64,000 nt of DNA. Source: Chinchilla lanigera (Eukaryota > Chordata > Mammalia > Rodentia > Chinchillidae). Positions 35,840-48,110 of the stretch are shown piece by piece. A program made the translations under genes and the position numbers. The notes beneath the pieces are model-generated. The model made no database searches and was not told the origin of the DNA. It was given only the letters and a program-made list of their open reading frames with translations. The DNA is taken from contig NW_004955417.1 in assembly GCF_000276665.1 (NCBI RefSeq), positions 28,769,936 to 28,833,935 of the forward strand, written 5' to 3'. Each line of letters begins with the position of its first letter. The first letter of the stretch is position 1.

Positions 35840-37480
35840 CAAGGCCACTGAACTTTCCTAGGGAAGAAAGAGAATCACATAGATGTTTAAAATACTCACC
35901 AGTACTGTTGCTAACAAGAGAGTCAAAATCCACCTGAAAGTGTTGAACAATTGCTTATTAATTAGAGAAATGGCAACTGGGTTAAGCTGGGGTTAGCCGG
36001 ATAAAGGTCTGGAAGATGGGAAGAACTTCTAGGCAGAGAAAATAAAAAGTGCAAAGGCAGCTGGGCTTCTAAGAACCACAGATATTTAAGCCTGACTAAA
36101 ATAGAAGGCTGTGTATGTAGGAGGCTAGGGAGAGCTGGGAGATGACTTGGAGAATGACTAAAGGTCATGGATTTTCATGGCATTCTTGGTGACTTCGGCA
36201 ATGCCTGCCTCTACACACCTTCTTCCAGGAGTAAAATATATTTATATGCAGTGACATATTTTATTCTTGTAAATTTAGACTTTCTGTGACACTCGAAGTG
36301 TTCCCAAATGGTACAAGAGTAAGGCGGGGATCCCTAAGGTCCTGCTATGCCTTACTCAGTAAGTAGTTTGGATTTTGTACTAAAGACTATTATTTAAAGA
36401 ATTCCGAACAATAAGTGGTACGGCTAATAGTTCATTTTTCAAAAGCAACCTTATAAAATTGTGAAGCATGGAAACAAAAATGACAGGGCTAAACCAAGAA
36501 AGAAAGAAGTAAAAAGAGAAAGAAACCATGGCTTGAACACAGAGATGAACCTTAGATGTGGATGGGTGAGGTCCCAGAATGATCAACAATTGTATCAAGT
36601 GAAGCTGAGAGTAAATGAGAATGGAACCGTGCATCACTTTGAAGACATTTGGAAGATATGGGCGGATGAATGGCAGCATGAGGAGTAAAAGAGCAGTTTG
36701 GAGGATGACCAGTTCATCCTGGGGATCTGACTATGAGGTGCCCAAAGAAGATCAAAATAGACAAGGGTTTACGACTCAGGAGACTGCTGGTCTGGAGAGA
36801 GAAATTTTGGAACCACTACCAGAAGTGACCACGTAAGGATCTGGGGTTGAGGAAGGTGAGATGTGGAAGAAGTTCAAAAGCAAGACAATTCTATCAGAAA
36901 TAATCATGGGAAACATAACGCTTAATGAAGGGAAAGGAAGAGATGCCTTTGAAGGAGACTAAGACAGAATGAGCCGAAGAAGCTGGAGGGGAAGGGAAAT
37001 AGAGCACAAATGCTAAAGGAAGAGCATTTGAAGAAAGGGAGGGTAGTCAGTGGGTCAAATTCTACTGTTCAGTAAGTGTTAAATGTTAAGTAAGATAAGA
37101 CTGAAGAGCTGAATTTAGCAACTGAGAGATTACAGGTGACCTTGGTGGCCACAGACTCCCTGGAGTGTTGGGAGGTAGAAAACAGACCACAGTGGGTTCA
37201 AGAGTTAATACAAAGGGAGAAATTGAGAAGTAGATCATACTCATTAATGTTTTGCCTGAGAAGAGCAGGGGAAAGAGAGTAGCTAGGTGGAGGAAGGTGC
37301 ACAGTTTCAAGAGAGGATCCAGCAAATGTATAGGTTGGAGGTTAAAAGCTATTAGAGAGGGAGAAATTAAGAGTACCAGTGATAGCAGATAATTGATAAA
37401 GTTTCTGAGGAGACAAGAGGGTTGGAATCTAGTGCGGCTGGAGATTAACTGTAGGAAGAATGCAGATTATTTTTGTTTGT
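35840..37480 (+). mobile_element. L2 LINE 3' end, plus strand, long copy
   Basis: The right part follows the L2 3' consensus over about 1.1 kb: TTTGGATTTTGTACTAAAGA, AGGATGACCAGTTCATCCTG, GTTAAGTAAGATAAGACTGA, TTTAGCAACTGAGAGATTAC with AGGTGACCTTGG, ACAGTGGGTTCAAGAGTTAA. The left part (35,990-36,180) shows AACTTCTAGGCAGAGAAAAT and AAAAGTGCAAAGGCAGCTG. DNA at 36,170-36,360 seems inserted. The overlapping frames (36,461-36,836) are L2 remnants. Confidence 0.7.
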
Positions 37481-38621
37481 GTGCCAGGACTCAGGAGAAA
37501 TTTATGGTGACTTGAAAGTCTTTAGTGGATGCTTAAATAAATGTAAATTAACAAGGTTATTTGGTGGAGGGGGGAAGTTTTTCTACTCATATGGAAACTA
37601 CATTTGACTGGCAAGCACTCTAGCATGAATCTTGGGCATTTCAACTATTTGCTTCTAAGAAACTAATTTTGCATTCCCATCAGCAGCAGATGAGTGATCT
37701 AGTCTCTCATATCATTGCTAATATTGGGCATTGTTATTAGACATTTTTTTTTATTTCAGCCATTTTTAACATGTATAGCAACTTCTGATTGTGGTTTTAA
37801 TTTTACCTAATAACTAATGCTGTGGAATGACTTGTCCTACACTTACCTGTACCAGTGAAATGTCTGTTCATGTTTTTTGCCAATTTTGTAAAGAAACTTG
37901 GCTCTATTTTTCCATTATGGTTGAGAATTCTCTACATATTTTAGATATAAGATCTTTGTCCCTTATGTAGTTTGAAAACATTTCCTGCACATCTGTAACT
38001 TGCCTTTTCATCCCCAGAGCTGGGTGTTTCATAAAAGAAATGTTTTAAAGTTCAAAGAGTTCTGATTTATCAAGTTTTCCTTTTACAGGTTGTAGTTTTG
38101 ATATAAAATTCAATATTTCTTTGCCTATTTCTTGACCCCAAAGATTTTCTTCTGTTTGTTTTCTAAAAGATTTATGTCTTTCTATTTTATATTATGTCCA
38201 TGATTCAATTTTGAATTAATTTTTAAAAGGTATATAGTTAGGGTCAAGGATCTTTGATTTGCCTATATATTCTCAATTACTCTAGAACAATTCTTTGATT
38301 TCCTCCTTTAAATATCTTTTTTATCATTCTCAAAAATCCTTTGGACAAATTGTATTGATTTCTGTGTTCTCTATTCTGAACTGTTGAATTGATATAAGGG
38401 CCTATCTATCTGCTAATACCACATTGTTTTAATTACTGAAGCTGAGCAGTAAGCTTTAATATTTGGTAGACTTAATCCTGACACTATTCTTTTTCTTTTT
38501 TAAGATTATTCTAGCTGTTCTGGGATTGTACAATTGGTAAATGTGGGTATGATTAATATTTTCATTATGTTAGCCTTCCAGTCCATGAACACAATATATA
38601 TATATATCATTGATTTAGTTA

Positions 38622-38725
38622 ATTTTTTTTTTTTTTTTTTGGTTCTTCTCCGGTACCAGGAACCGAACTCACGACCTTGTGCTTGCCAGGCAGGCGCTTT
38701 GCTGCTGAGCTAAATCCCCAGCCCC
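38622..38725 (-). mobile_element. ID-type SINE, young copy
   Basis: Close to the window's ID consensus on the minus strand (GGGGCTGGGGATTTAGCTCA; GCAAAGCGCCTGCCTGGCAA), with a long pure A-tail (T-run 38,622-38,640 on plus). TAATTTTT-type sequence on both sides is a likely target-site duplication. Confidence 0.92.
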
Positions 38726-39773
38726 TAATTTTTATTTTTTAATTAGCAATTTTATAACTTCTACCACACAAAACTCACACATTTTTATCAGACTTATCTG
38801 AATATAAGAGAGAGTCCCTTAATGTCAGAGGATTGCTATAAGTGGTATCATGCTTTAATTTTGGCTTCCATGTGTTCATTTTTAGTATTTATAAGTTGTT
38901 GGGTTTTGTATGCACACTGCATCTGGCAACCTTACTGAACACGTGATTTCTATATTTTCATTGTTTCCTTGGGAATTTTCTCTGTAGACAGTCATGTCAC
39001 CTATAAACAGAGACAGATTTTATTCCTTCCTTCCCAACTCTATACCACTGTGTTTCCTCTTTCTTGCCTTATTGCAGTTACCTGAACTTCCAGGACTGAC
39101 CGAATGAGTGAGACAGGGACGTTCTTGGTTTATTCCCAGTCTTAGAGGGAATGGGTTCAGTCATTTGCCGCAGGCGTCATGTTCGCTGTGTGTTCACAAA
39201 GATGGTGAACTTTTTCTGCTTTATTTCTTGCTTGGTGAGATTTTTTTAAAAACATGAATGGATATTGATTATTTTTCTCAAATAACTTTTTCCCTGGCAA
39301 TTGATAGGGTTATATGATCCATTTTCAAAGAATAGAGTAACCTTGTAGAGCTACAATAACTTTTACTTGGCCATGGTAATTGTTTTTAGACATTTCTGGA
39401 TAAGATTTAAAAATATCCAGTTGAAGATTTTAATGTCCAAATTCATCAGGGATGTTGGTGTACCCCTTTCTTTTTCTGTACTGCTTTTCTCTTTGGTATC
39501 AGTATATTATTAGCCTTGTAAAACAACTTAGAAAGCAATTCCTCTTCCTTTATTTTCTGGAAGAGCTTGTGCAAAATTTGTGTTTATTCTTCTGTAAAAG
39601 TAGTAAAATTCTCCAGTGAAACTACCTGTGGCCAGAGATCTTCTTCAGGAGACTTTAAAATATAAGTGCAATTTTTTTCATGGGTAGAGGGCTGTTCAGT
39701 TGTTTTCTTAATCTTGGTTAGATTTCAGTAATTAGTAGTGGTTATAGAATTGAGCCAGTTTTTCCAAGTTACC

Positions 39774-39855
39774 CTCAGCAGCAAAGCGCCTGCCTAGCAA
39801 GCACAAAGTCGTGAGTTCAATTCCTGGTCCAGGAAGAAACACAAAAAACAAAAAA
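39774..39855 (+). mobile_element. ID-type SINE, 5'-truncated, plus strand
   Basis: It lacks the GGGGCTGGGG head and starts within CTCAGCAGCAAAGCGCCTGC, ending in an A-rich tail. The near-repeat CCAAGTTACC (39,764-39,773) and CCAAGTTGCC (39,856-39,865) is the probable target-site duplication. Confidence 0.85.
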
Positions 39856-40321
39856 CCAAGTTGCCAAATTTGTGAAGGGACTCTATTTGTATTACTTCTG
39901 CTGCAGTCCTGATGTTTATATCTCATTCCTTTTTCTTTTTTGTCACTCTTCCTGGAGATTTATCAATTTTATTAGTTTTTTTATAACATAAGGATTTTTA
40001 ATGTTTTCCATTGATTTTCATTATTGTTTTCCTGTTTTAATTCCATTGATATTTGCTTTTATCCAGATTATACTTTTATTTTCCTTGTTTTCAGGTTGTT
40101 GCATTTTTCTTTAGTATTTTGGGATAGGGACTTAGATTGATGATTTGCAGCTTTCCTCTTTTTTCACGCAAGCATGTAGTCATAGTAACGTTTCAGTCAT
40201 ACCCCACGTATTTCAATCTACTGTTATAATTCTATTTTTATTCAGTCCTAAACATTTCTTTACTTCATTTGAAGCTTCCTTTGTCAGTTATAGATTATTT
40301 CACATATTATTGCTTAATTTA

Positions 40322-40502
40322 TTTTTTTTTTCTTTCATAACTGGGGATTGAATACAGGCCCTTTTTACTGAGCTACATCCTTTACTCTCTTTATTTTGTA
40401 TTTTGAGACAGGGTCTTACTAAGTTGCTAAGTTCCCAGGCTGGGCTCAAACAACTAATTCTTGCTCCTGAGCCTTGTAGTGTTCACCACCATGCCTGGCT
40501 TA
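40322..40502 (-). mobile_element. B1+ID composite SINE (B1-dID type), minus strand
   Basis: On the minus strand it starts with a B1 monomer (AGCCAGGCATGGTGGTGAAC ... GGGAACTTAGCAACTTAGTA, then AGACCCTGTC) followed by an ID-like monomer (AAAGGATGTAGCTCAGTAAA ... AATCCCCAGTTATG) and a T-run on plus. Such B1/ID dimers are known from non-murid rodents. Confidence 0.75.
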
Positions 40503-42763
40503 ATTTCTTAATAGTCAAAGGACATACTCATCATAATTTCAGTTCTTTGAGGCTTATCCTGTGCTACAAAATTTCATTCAACTTGATAAATACTCTCTGC
40601 CTATTTAGAAAAAATGTGTGCTTTCCTGCTTTCACTTGAGTGTTTTATACAATTACATGCTCGTAATCTCTTGGTTCATGATGGACCACACGTTGAAGAG
40701 TGGTTTCGTCTGATTTAATGGAGTTAAACAGTTCCTGCCTGGGCCCTAGGAGCGGTAAGTCACATGTTTGCAGTGATTTGGGTGCAAACAAACTTACTGT
40801 TCCTTCTGGTTGTGTGATAATAGATCCAATACAGTTCTGAACAGTACTTACAACCTACCAGTAAATGCTGCAGTGCTGGTGGGTGCATTTACTCTACCAT
40901 CCTTCCACTCCTCATTTCAGAGCAACCTCTACTGATGAAAAAGGCTACTGCACTGCAGTCCACTGTGCTACTTCAGCAGCTGCTTCACACAGGTCACCGT
41001 GGGATGCACACCTGCGCCTCTTGTGTGATTCTTGTGCTCTTGTCCGTGCCCACCTCTTGCTTTCTTCAAGGGGCAGTGTGGAGTGATTGCCTGGACCACT
41101 GGTGCCTGTGTTCGCACTCTGTGGGTTCACAAAGTCAGCAACGTCCCCATCAGGAAGCACTGCAAAGCTGGGGAGCAGGTAGCGGGTGTGGGCTGACCGT
41201 GTTGCTCCATGTTTTCTTTTCCATGCTGGTTTTACTCAAGTGTTCTACAGACTGTTTAGAGCATGTTTGTGGTCTTCAGATGTAACCGTAAATTTGTCTG
41301 CTTCTCCCTTTAACCCTACCACTTTTTGTTTCAGATGTCTGTGACTCTGTCCCTTGAGTCATACACTTTTAGGATTGTTATGATTGTATTATGCATTGAT
41401 CTTTTTACCCTTACATAATGTTCCTCTTTCTTTCTAGTAATATTTTTTGCCCTGAAAACTTCTTTAACTGGTATTAGTAGAGCCATGCCTGCTCTTTTCC
41501 TACATTAGTGTTTGAATGGGACAGCATCTCCATCCTTTTACTTTCACTTTGCTTACACCATTTTATTTGAAACGGGTTTCTTGTAAATAGCATGTTGCTC
41601 TATGACACTACTTTCTCAAGCCACTGTGCAAATCTTTTCAATGCTTTTTGTTTTGTTTTGTTTTCTGGTATCAGGAATAATTTCAAATTGATGTACTTAA
41701 ACTATATACCTTTATGGTATATGGCATTATTGATAAATTATGATTTAAATTTCATTTTGTTTATTTCATTTTCTGTTCATTTCACGTATTCCCTATTTCT
41801 TTTTTTTTCTTACCTTTATATGGGTAATTTGAACATATTTTTAGGAATTCTTCTTGATTGATGTTAGTGTTTTAAAATATATTGCCTGTTTACTTTTCCT
41901 AGTGGTTGCTTGAGACATTTAGATGTATATGTATCTTACCAAAGTCTTGGTGTTTTACCACTTCAAGTGTTAATAGTTTATTTCCATTTAGGGTCTTTAT
42001 CTTCTCCATTTTTAAATTTAATTGTTTTACATATTTCTTCCACAAACATTGAGCACAACATTAAATGTTAAAATTTTTGCTTCAATCGTATGATTTAAGA
42101 TATTCATGAGAAAGAGGGGTCATCTACCTAACCTGGATACATCATATATTATTGTTCATCTTTACTTTCTGAGGTTATAAGGCTTTTGTTATCATTGCCT
42201 ATCTTTTCAGGGGACTGACTTCAGCCATTATTTAAGGGAATGCTTGCTAACAACAAATTTTCTTAGGTTTCCTCCTTCTCTGTTTCCCTTTCATTTCTGG
42301 ATACTTTGCCAGACACAGAATTTACAAGTAGAGGTTCTTTCCTCCCTGTAGTTGAGAAATATAATACTTTCTCTTACAGACTCCATGGTTTCAGATGAGA
42401 ATTTACTGTAATGTAGATTGTTTCTCACTGGCTAATGTACGAGTTTTCTTCCTTCCTTTGGAAGTATAATTGAGATGCACCTTGTTATGGATTTCTTTGT
42501 GTTCATCACCCTTTGAGTTTGCACAATTATTAGTATTTGTAGGTCTATGTCTTTCACCAAGTTTGAGAATTTTTCAGCCCATAATTTCATGAACACTTTC
42601 TCAATCCCACTCTCTCACTTCTCTCTCTGGAATTTACTGATATAAATGTTAGGTGTTGTTTTATCCCCCACAGGTATGTGAAAGAAACTGTATTTCTTTT
42701 GAGTGAATTTTCTGTTATTCGAATTGAGTGAATTTATTGTTCTGTCTTCCAGTTCAAATTTTT

Positions 42764-42884
42764 TGTTTTGTTTTGTTTCATTTTGTTTTGTTTTTTTTTT
42801 CCGGTACCAGGAATTGAACTCATGACCTTGTGCTTGCCACACAGGTGCTGTGCCGCTGAGCTAAATCCCCAGCCCCCCCCCCCC
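42764..42884 (-). mobile_element. ID-type SINE, minus strand
   Basis: On the minus strand a run of twelve G precedes CTGGGGATTTAGCTCA, an unusual 5' G-homopolymer. The tail is (AAAAC)n-rich. The target-site duplication GTTCAAATTTTT lies at about 42,752 and 42,885. Confidence 0.9.
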
Positions 42885-43070
42885 GTTCAAATTTTTATCA
42901 TGTCCACTCTACTATTGAGATTTTTGGGCAAATTTTCTGTTTTTAAAAATTTCTATTGCTGTAAGTTTCATTTGATTCTTTTTAAAGAATAGTTTCTTTA
43001 TTTGAATATGCTATTTATTCACCTATTTCCAGAGAATTCATATTTGTCTGTTAGAGCACTTTTATGGTAG

Positions 43071-43728
43071 TTTTAAAAAAATTCTTAGCAGACAATGCTC
43101 AAATTGGGCTCACCTTGGTGTTGGAATCTGACCTTATGTCTCTGGGTTGCCTGTTCCTGTTGGAAGTTTGGGCTAGGGGCTTCTTTAGCACCCTGCCCCA
43201 GATACGTGAGACACAATATGGAACCCTAGGGAACTCACTGCTGTGTCATATCTCAGCTCCAGAGATGCCTGGGACCCCCCCATTCATCTTTCTACCTGTC
43301 AGAGACCTCCTGTGTTTTTTGTCTAGTTTAATCTAGATTCTGTAGGTTAAAGAGAGAGAACATGAAAAAAAGGGTGTTACTCCAACCTGAAATAACTATA
43401 AGTCTGCAAGTTTCCTCCTTGGAAATATAACCCTTGTATCTAACAAAAAGGAATGGTGAACATACCTTTCAAAGTCACTTTAGAAGGTTGACCAGATGCT
43501 CAAAGGGTAGTGCTTCAAATCCAGGAAATAAAGTGCCAAAATGCAAAACAGGTGCTTACCATCAACTAGGCTGGGTTTGAAAGCTGCTTACATTACCCTT
43601 TCTACACATCCATTATGAACTCTACTGCAAGGTGGTCACGGGGATAAGATGCGTGTCGGGAACATGCTAAGGTAACATCAAGTATAATTTTCCATAATTT
43701 GCCAATAAGATCTCCATGATGAATGTAG
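43071..43728. other. Unassigned sequence
   Basis: No gene seen. The frame 43,064-43,336 (+) has no recognised motif. Confidence 0.45.
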
Positions 43729-43830
43729 TTTGGCCTTTCTTTTCTATTTTCTTTTTTGGTAACAGGAATCAAACTCAGGGCCTTGTGCCTGCCAGACAGG
43801 TGCTGTGCTGCTGAGCTACATCCCCAGCCT
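43729..43830 (-). mobile_element. ID-type SINE, minus strand
   Basis: On the minus strand GGCTGGGGATGTAGCTCAGC starts the body. Its tail is pyrimidine-rich on plus. GATGAATGTA (about 43,718) and GATGAACGTA (43,831) look like the target-site duplication. Confidence 0.85.
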
Positions 43831-44685
43831 GATGAACGTAATTTTACAATGCATAGAAACTCTGAGGTTGAGTAGGATGATTTGTCTTTTAAAAGCACAA
43901 GAAATCCGAAGAGAAGAGTCTTCGCACATTTGAGTCCTTTAATCTAACTAGTACCACTTGAACCCAGACAAAGTGATTGTCAAATTGTTGTTCATGGACC
44001 GTGTCAGCAGCTGTCTCACTTGGGAAGTTGTTAGAGTTGCAGATTCTTGAACTCTATTTCTGACCTAATGAAACAGAAACTCTGGAGACTGTGCTTAGGA
44101 CATTTGAACAAATTCTAGAGATTATCTTTAAGAATTCTTGTTTTAACAAGACTTCTAGGTGATTTTGTTTTCCATTACAACTTGAGAATTATTGAAATAA
44201 AAGCTGGTCTGTCTCCCAAGATACTTATTTCCAATAGACCCCATAGCTTGCTTCATCTTTTAAACCAGTGGGTCATTTGAACTCATTTGTGGTGCTTACA
44301 CAGTTGTATAGCACCTCAACATCATAATCTGAAAACGTATTAAATATGCTTACATTTTGCAATTCATGTACCCTGCCATCTTGAGGAAAAACACAATCAT
44401 CTCCTAAGGTCCTAAGCTCCTTTTCCTAAGACAAAGTCATCATCACTTTGCAGGACTCTCAAGGGGACAGCTAAACATTGCCACTCATGTCGTTTTGGTC
44501 ACTGGAACCTAAGGCTGAGGGATCTCTTCATTACACTGTCTGTGTCACTGTTTGCTGTCACATGCCCTTAAGTGCCCATCGAGAAAATCCTGATGCTTTC
44601 AGATCAGATACTTCAGTTTTATCTTTTAAGGCTTTCCTCAGCCCTTAGTCTGGAAATTGTGCCTTTTTTTACATTTCCACTCTCA
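43831..44685. other. Unassigned sequence
   Basis: No gene or clear repeat. The text around 43,980-44,200 resembles a MER-type old repeat but I cannot name it. Confidence 0.4.
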
Positions 44686-45100
44686 GGGGAGGAAATCTCA
44701 AATTGCCCATGGTCACACAATGGGCAGCTACGATGTGCTCAGCGTGGGAAACATCCTGAAGTTACCATGCATCTAGGACTCAGACACCGTCCCCTGGGGA
44801 ATCCTAAATGAGGGTGACTAGATCCCAGGAGATAATATCAACGACCTTGGGAGGGGGCCTGGAACGAACTACCTCTGCCTCTCTGTTGCTGCAACGTTAT
44901 CAGTAATTAATGCCAAAATCATAGTGAGATTTTCTGGCCACCCAAGCTTTTCTCCTGTTATCGGATGAGTACATATGTAATTTGCTTATTGTCAAGCACA
45001 CTTCTAAAAAACACTCCATGCACATAGTCCTCAAACTTATCAGTCTTTACCCATTTTGGGGCCAGGAGATCAATTTTTCTTACTAAGTGTCACAGGTAGA
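44686..45100 (+). mobile_element. MIR SINE fragments, plus strand
   Basis: AAATTGCCCATGGTCACACA (near 44,700) matches the MIR core pattern 'cttgcccaaggtcacacag'. AAGCACACTTCTAAAAAACA with CTCCATGCACATAGTCCTCA and CCCATTTTGGGG (near 45,000-45,070) matches the MIR part 'gcactgttctaagcgctttacatg...cctcacaa...cccattttacag'. Probably two decayed copies. Confidence 0.55.
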
Positions 45101-45730
45101 CACACACCAGCTGGCACCAGACATCGCCCTGCGCTCCTTCTCCTTGTTTTGACAGACTACTGCCCTTAGGCAGTCAAAGGTGGTGGCCTCTGGAGATAAG
45201 GAAAAGCAGGCTTGGGCAAAGGGAGGGAGGAGCTATGTAGTCCACCAAAGCACCAGCAGGCTGTGGTCTCCCTCACATCTCCCTGCTTATCTCCGGAGCT
45301 AAGGGGATCAGCACGGGGGATGCTGAATTCCTATTTCTCTGTGAGTTCCCGCCACTTTGCTTTGCCCTGGTCCTAGCCTAGCACTGATCATCCAGTGTCT
45401 TAGCAATCTAGGAATCCTCCTTCACAGAACTCTTGCAGAACCATTAAGTAACAAAAACCTGTTCGTTATTCTGTAGTTATGCAGCCAAGTGATGGAACAG
45501 AAGTTCTTTCGGGGTCTATCTGTATCTGTGATGGGACTCTGGGCTGCTATGTTCAGTCTTATAAAATTATAGAATCAACTTTTATTTTCAGAAATATAAA
45601 ACGACTTCCTTAATATGTTCTCATTAGCATATGTTTTGATCATTTCTACTTCCTGTAGTCTAGCTCCAATATGGTTGGTATCCTTAGAAATAGTACCAGG
45701 AATACAGATATGACTTATATAAAACCAATT
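45101..45730. other. Unassigned sequence
   Basis: No gene or clear repeat. Confidence 0.45.
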
Positions 45731-45764
45731 TGTGTATGTGTGTGTGTGTGTGTGTATGTGTATG
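45731..45764. repeat. (TG)n microsatellite, interrupted
   Basis: TG dinucleotides interrupted by TA steps. Confidence 0.95.
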
Positions 45765-47140
45765 TCTATTCAGTCACAGTTTCTTTTTTGTGTGATCAGT
45801 GAGGAGTTTCCTGGATTCTAAGACTTGGAAACTGTTCAGATAGGGCCTTGAACTGTGACTGTAGAACTTCTCTAGATAGATCTCTTTTCACTCAACCTTC
45901 AATGCACGTATCGATTTACTTTCTGCTGCCTACCCTAAACCTCAACCTCATTAGCAGGAAGAGAAAATCGTGCATGGCTCGGAGCTGTATTCTCATCCTC
46001 TTATTTCTTTCTAACACCATCATTACAGTGAGAGCTCCAACATGATCTGGCGATCCAGGTGCTGCAGCTGCAGAAGGAACAGGCACAGGTGGGGTCCTGC
46101 TGGGTCTGTCTTCCGGATCTCAGCTTCTTGGAAATACAGTGGAAGGGCATGGACGTTCCCTGTGCTCTGTGCTGCTCAGAGATGGGACAGTGTTTAAGAA
46201 ATTTGGGGTCTCCTCCTCTCTGTCCAATTGTCTGTGGACTCTTCTATCTGGCCATGTAGTCGTATTGGGATGTCCCTCACCCAGGGACCCCACAGTCTGT
46301 CTTTGGGAAACAGCAGATTTAAGCACTGCACCAAATAAGCTTGGAATTCATTACTGCAGCTTCGCAAGGTCAGTACTTCCTCTGGGACCCGCAGTAGATG
46401 CTGGATTTGCGACCGTGGAATTGTGCTACGGGGATGACTGAGACCCCTGGGGCTGCTGAGCACTGGACTCCTCTCTTTACCTCCCATAGGAAGCAAAGCC
46501 AAAGATGCAGGTTACTGAGAGTTTATTTTGAAGGAATCTGAAAGTCTGAACCTGTCTTTCACAACCCTCCCTTACTGTGACTTATTTGACTTCAAAAATA
46601 TTTTAATTTTTTTAACTTACAGATATTTTGTAATCACACTTAGTTTAAAACACCAATACACTGTTCAGCTGTAGAAAAGGATTTTTTTTTTTTTTATAGT
46701 TTTATAAGCTTTTCTCTATTTCCAAATGTTTTGGGTTCTTTTTTAACCGTTAACATTTTGCAAAAAATGAAGACAAAGCATATAGCTCAGCCTGGGCCTA
46801 CACAGGGTCAAGTTTGCCCATGTCCCTGTCTTCCACCTCCACATCCTGTCCGGCAGGAAGGTCTTGCAGGCCAGCTGTCACCTCCTGCAAGGACAATGCC
46901 TTCTTCCGGAATCCCTCCCAGCTAGGCTGCTTCATAACTAGCTTGTTTTTATAAACAGAAGGAGCACACCCTGAAATAACAATAAAGTGCACTAAAGGAA
47001 ACACATAAAGCAGTAACACGGTCATCTAGAATCATTATCATGCATTGTTATTTCACACGTGCTGTCCCTTTTCATATTTTTATTAGCGTATGTTTGCTCT
47101 GCATGATAGTTGCATTCGTTTGGGGGAACTGGGACACAAT
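45765..47140. other. Unassigned sequence
   Basis: No defensible gene. GC-richer DNA at 46,030-46,500 gives overlapping frames on both strands up to 102 codons, without a motif. An A/T homopolymer lies at 46,682-46,696. Confidence 0.45.
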
Positions 47141-48110
47141 TTCTTGATTGGGTTTCACCCTTAAGCTCCCTTTACCTTCCCCTTTTCTTCTTTCCCTGAT
47201 CTCCTGCCCCTCCCCCGCAAAGTCCAACTTCTACCTCCTCATTTCCTATTATCTCTCCTGTATTTCACTCTTGCTTTGATTTACATTTTGTTTTTCTCAT
47301 GTAAGAGAAACCATGTAATATTTAACCTTCTGGGTTGGACTGCTTTTACTTAATGTTATGCTCTCAGGATCTATCCATAGATTGAGAAAAAAAGCACTGA
47401 AGAAGAAACTGGAAAGAGCTTCCTCAAATGCGAGGGGAAGGTTGGAGAGAACACGGAAACACGGGAGGAGAAGGGAGCAAAAACAGAATTAAGATGTGTT
47501 ATGTACATGTATATATTTTCCCATGATAAACGTAATCATTGTATACTACAAACATGTACTAAATAATAATGATAGCTCTATCCATTTTTCTGCAAATAAC
47601 ATGATTTCAGTCCTTTTTGTGATTGTATCACTGTCTTTATCCATGTGTCTATGAGCATCTATACTACTTTCAGAGTTTAGCTGTTGTGAATTGCTCTGCT
47701 ATAAGCATGGGCGTGCATGAATACCTAGTATGATGTCTTTAACTATTTTGCAAACATACCTGGGAGAGGTTTAACTATGTCAAATGCAATTTCTATTTTT
47801 GGCTTTTTGAGTAGTTTCTGTACTGATTTCCATAGTGGTTCTATGGGCTTATATTCCCACCAACAGTGGAGAAGAATTCCTTTCCCCCCCACATCCTCAC
47901 TGGTATTTATTTTTTGTGTTTTTGGTGAAACTATTCTGACTGGAGTAAGATGAAATCGCAGAGTTGTTTTGATCTGCATTTCCCTAATGGCTGAAGATGG
48001 TGAACAAGTTTTCATTAGCCATTTGTACTTCTTCGTTTAAGAAGTCTCTACCCAGTTCATTTATCCATTATTTTTGGGTCATTTATTTGAGGGATTTTTT
48101 TTTTTTTTCA
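47141..48110 (-). mobile_element. L1 3' part, minus strand (half of a 5'-inverted copy)
   Basis: Reverse-complement L1 3' landmarks run left to right: a pyrimidine-rich 3' block (47,165-47,290), TATCCATTTTTCTGCAAATA, GTGAATTGCTCTGCTATAAG, CCCACCAACAGTGGAGAAGA, GATCTGCATTTCCCTAATGG, and GTACTTCTTCGTTTAAGAAG. A segment at about 47,380-47,540 (plus-orientation purine tail ending CATGATAAACGTAATCATTG) appears to be a second L1 3' tail inserted in it. Confidence 0.8.

Larger units (their letters stand above)
37560..43070 (-). mobile_element. Long old L1M element, minus strand, hit by younger SINEs
   Basis: Left to right the plus strand reads the reverse complement of an L1 from its 3' region to its 5' region. 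Landmarks are CTACATATTTTAGATATAAG (37,931), TTTGATTTGCCTATATATTC (38,254), CCACATTGTTTTAATTACTG (38,422), TCCATCCTTTTACTTTCACT (41,530), CTATGTCTTTCACCAAGTTT (42,545) and a CCCCCACAGGTATGTGAAAG block (42,665). ORF2 reading frames are destroyed by many stops. Four younger SINEs lie inside (38.6, 39.8, 40.3 and 42.8 kb). Small open frames (for example 41,592-41,861) are remnants or chance. Internal rearrangement cannot be excluded. Confidence 0.8.
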
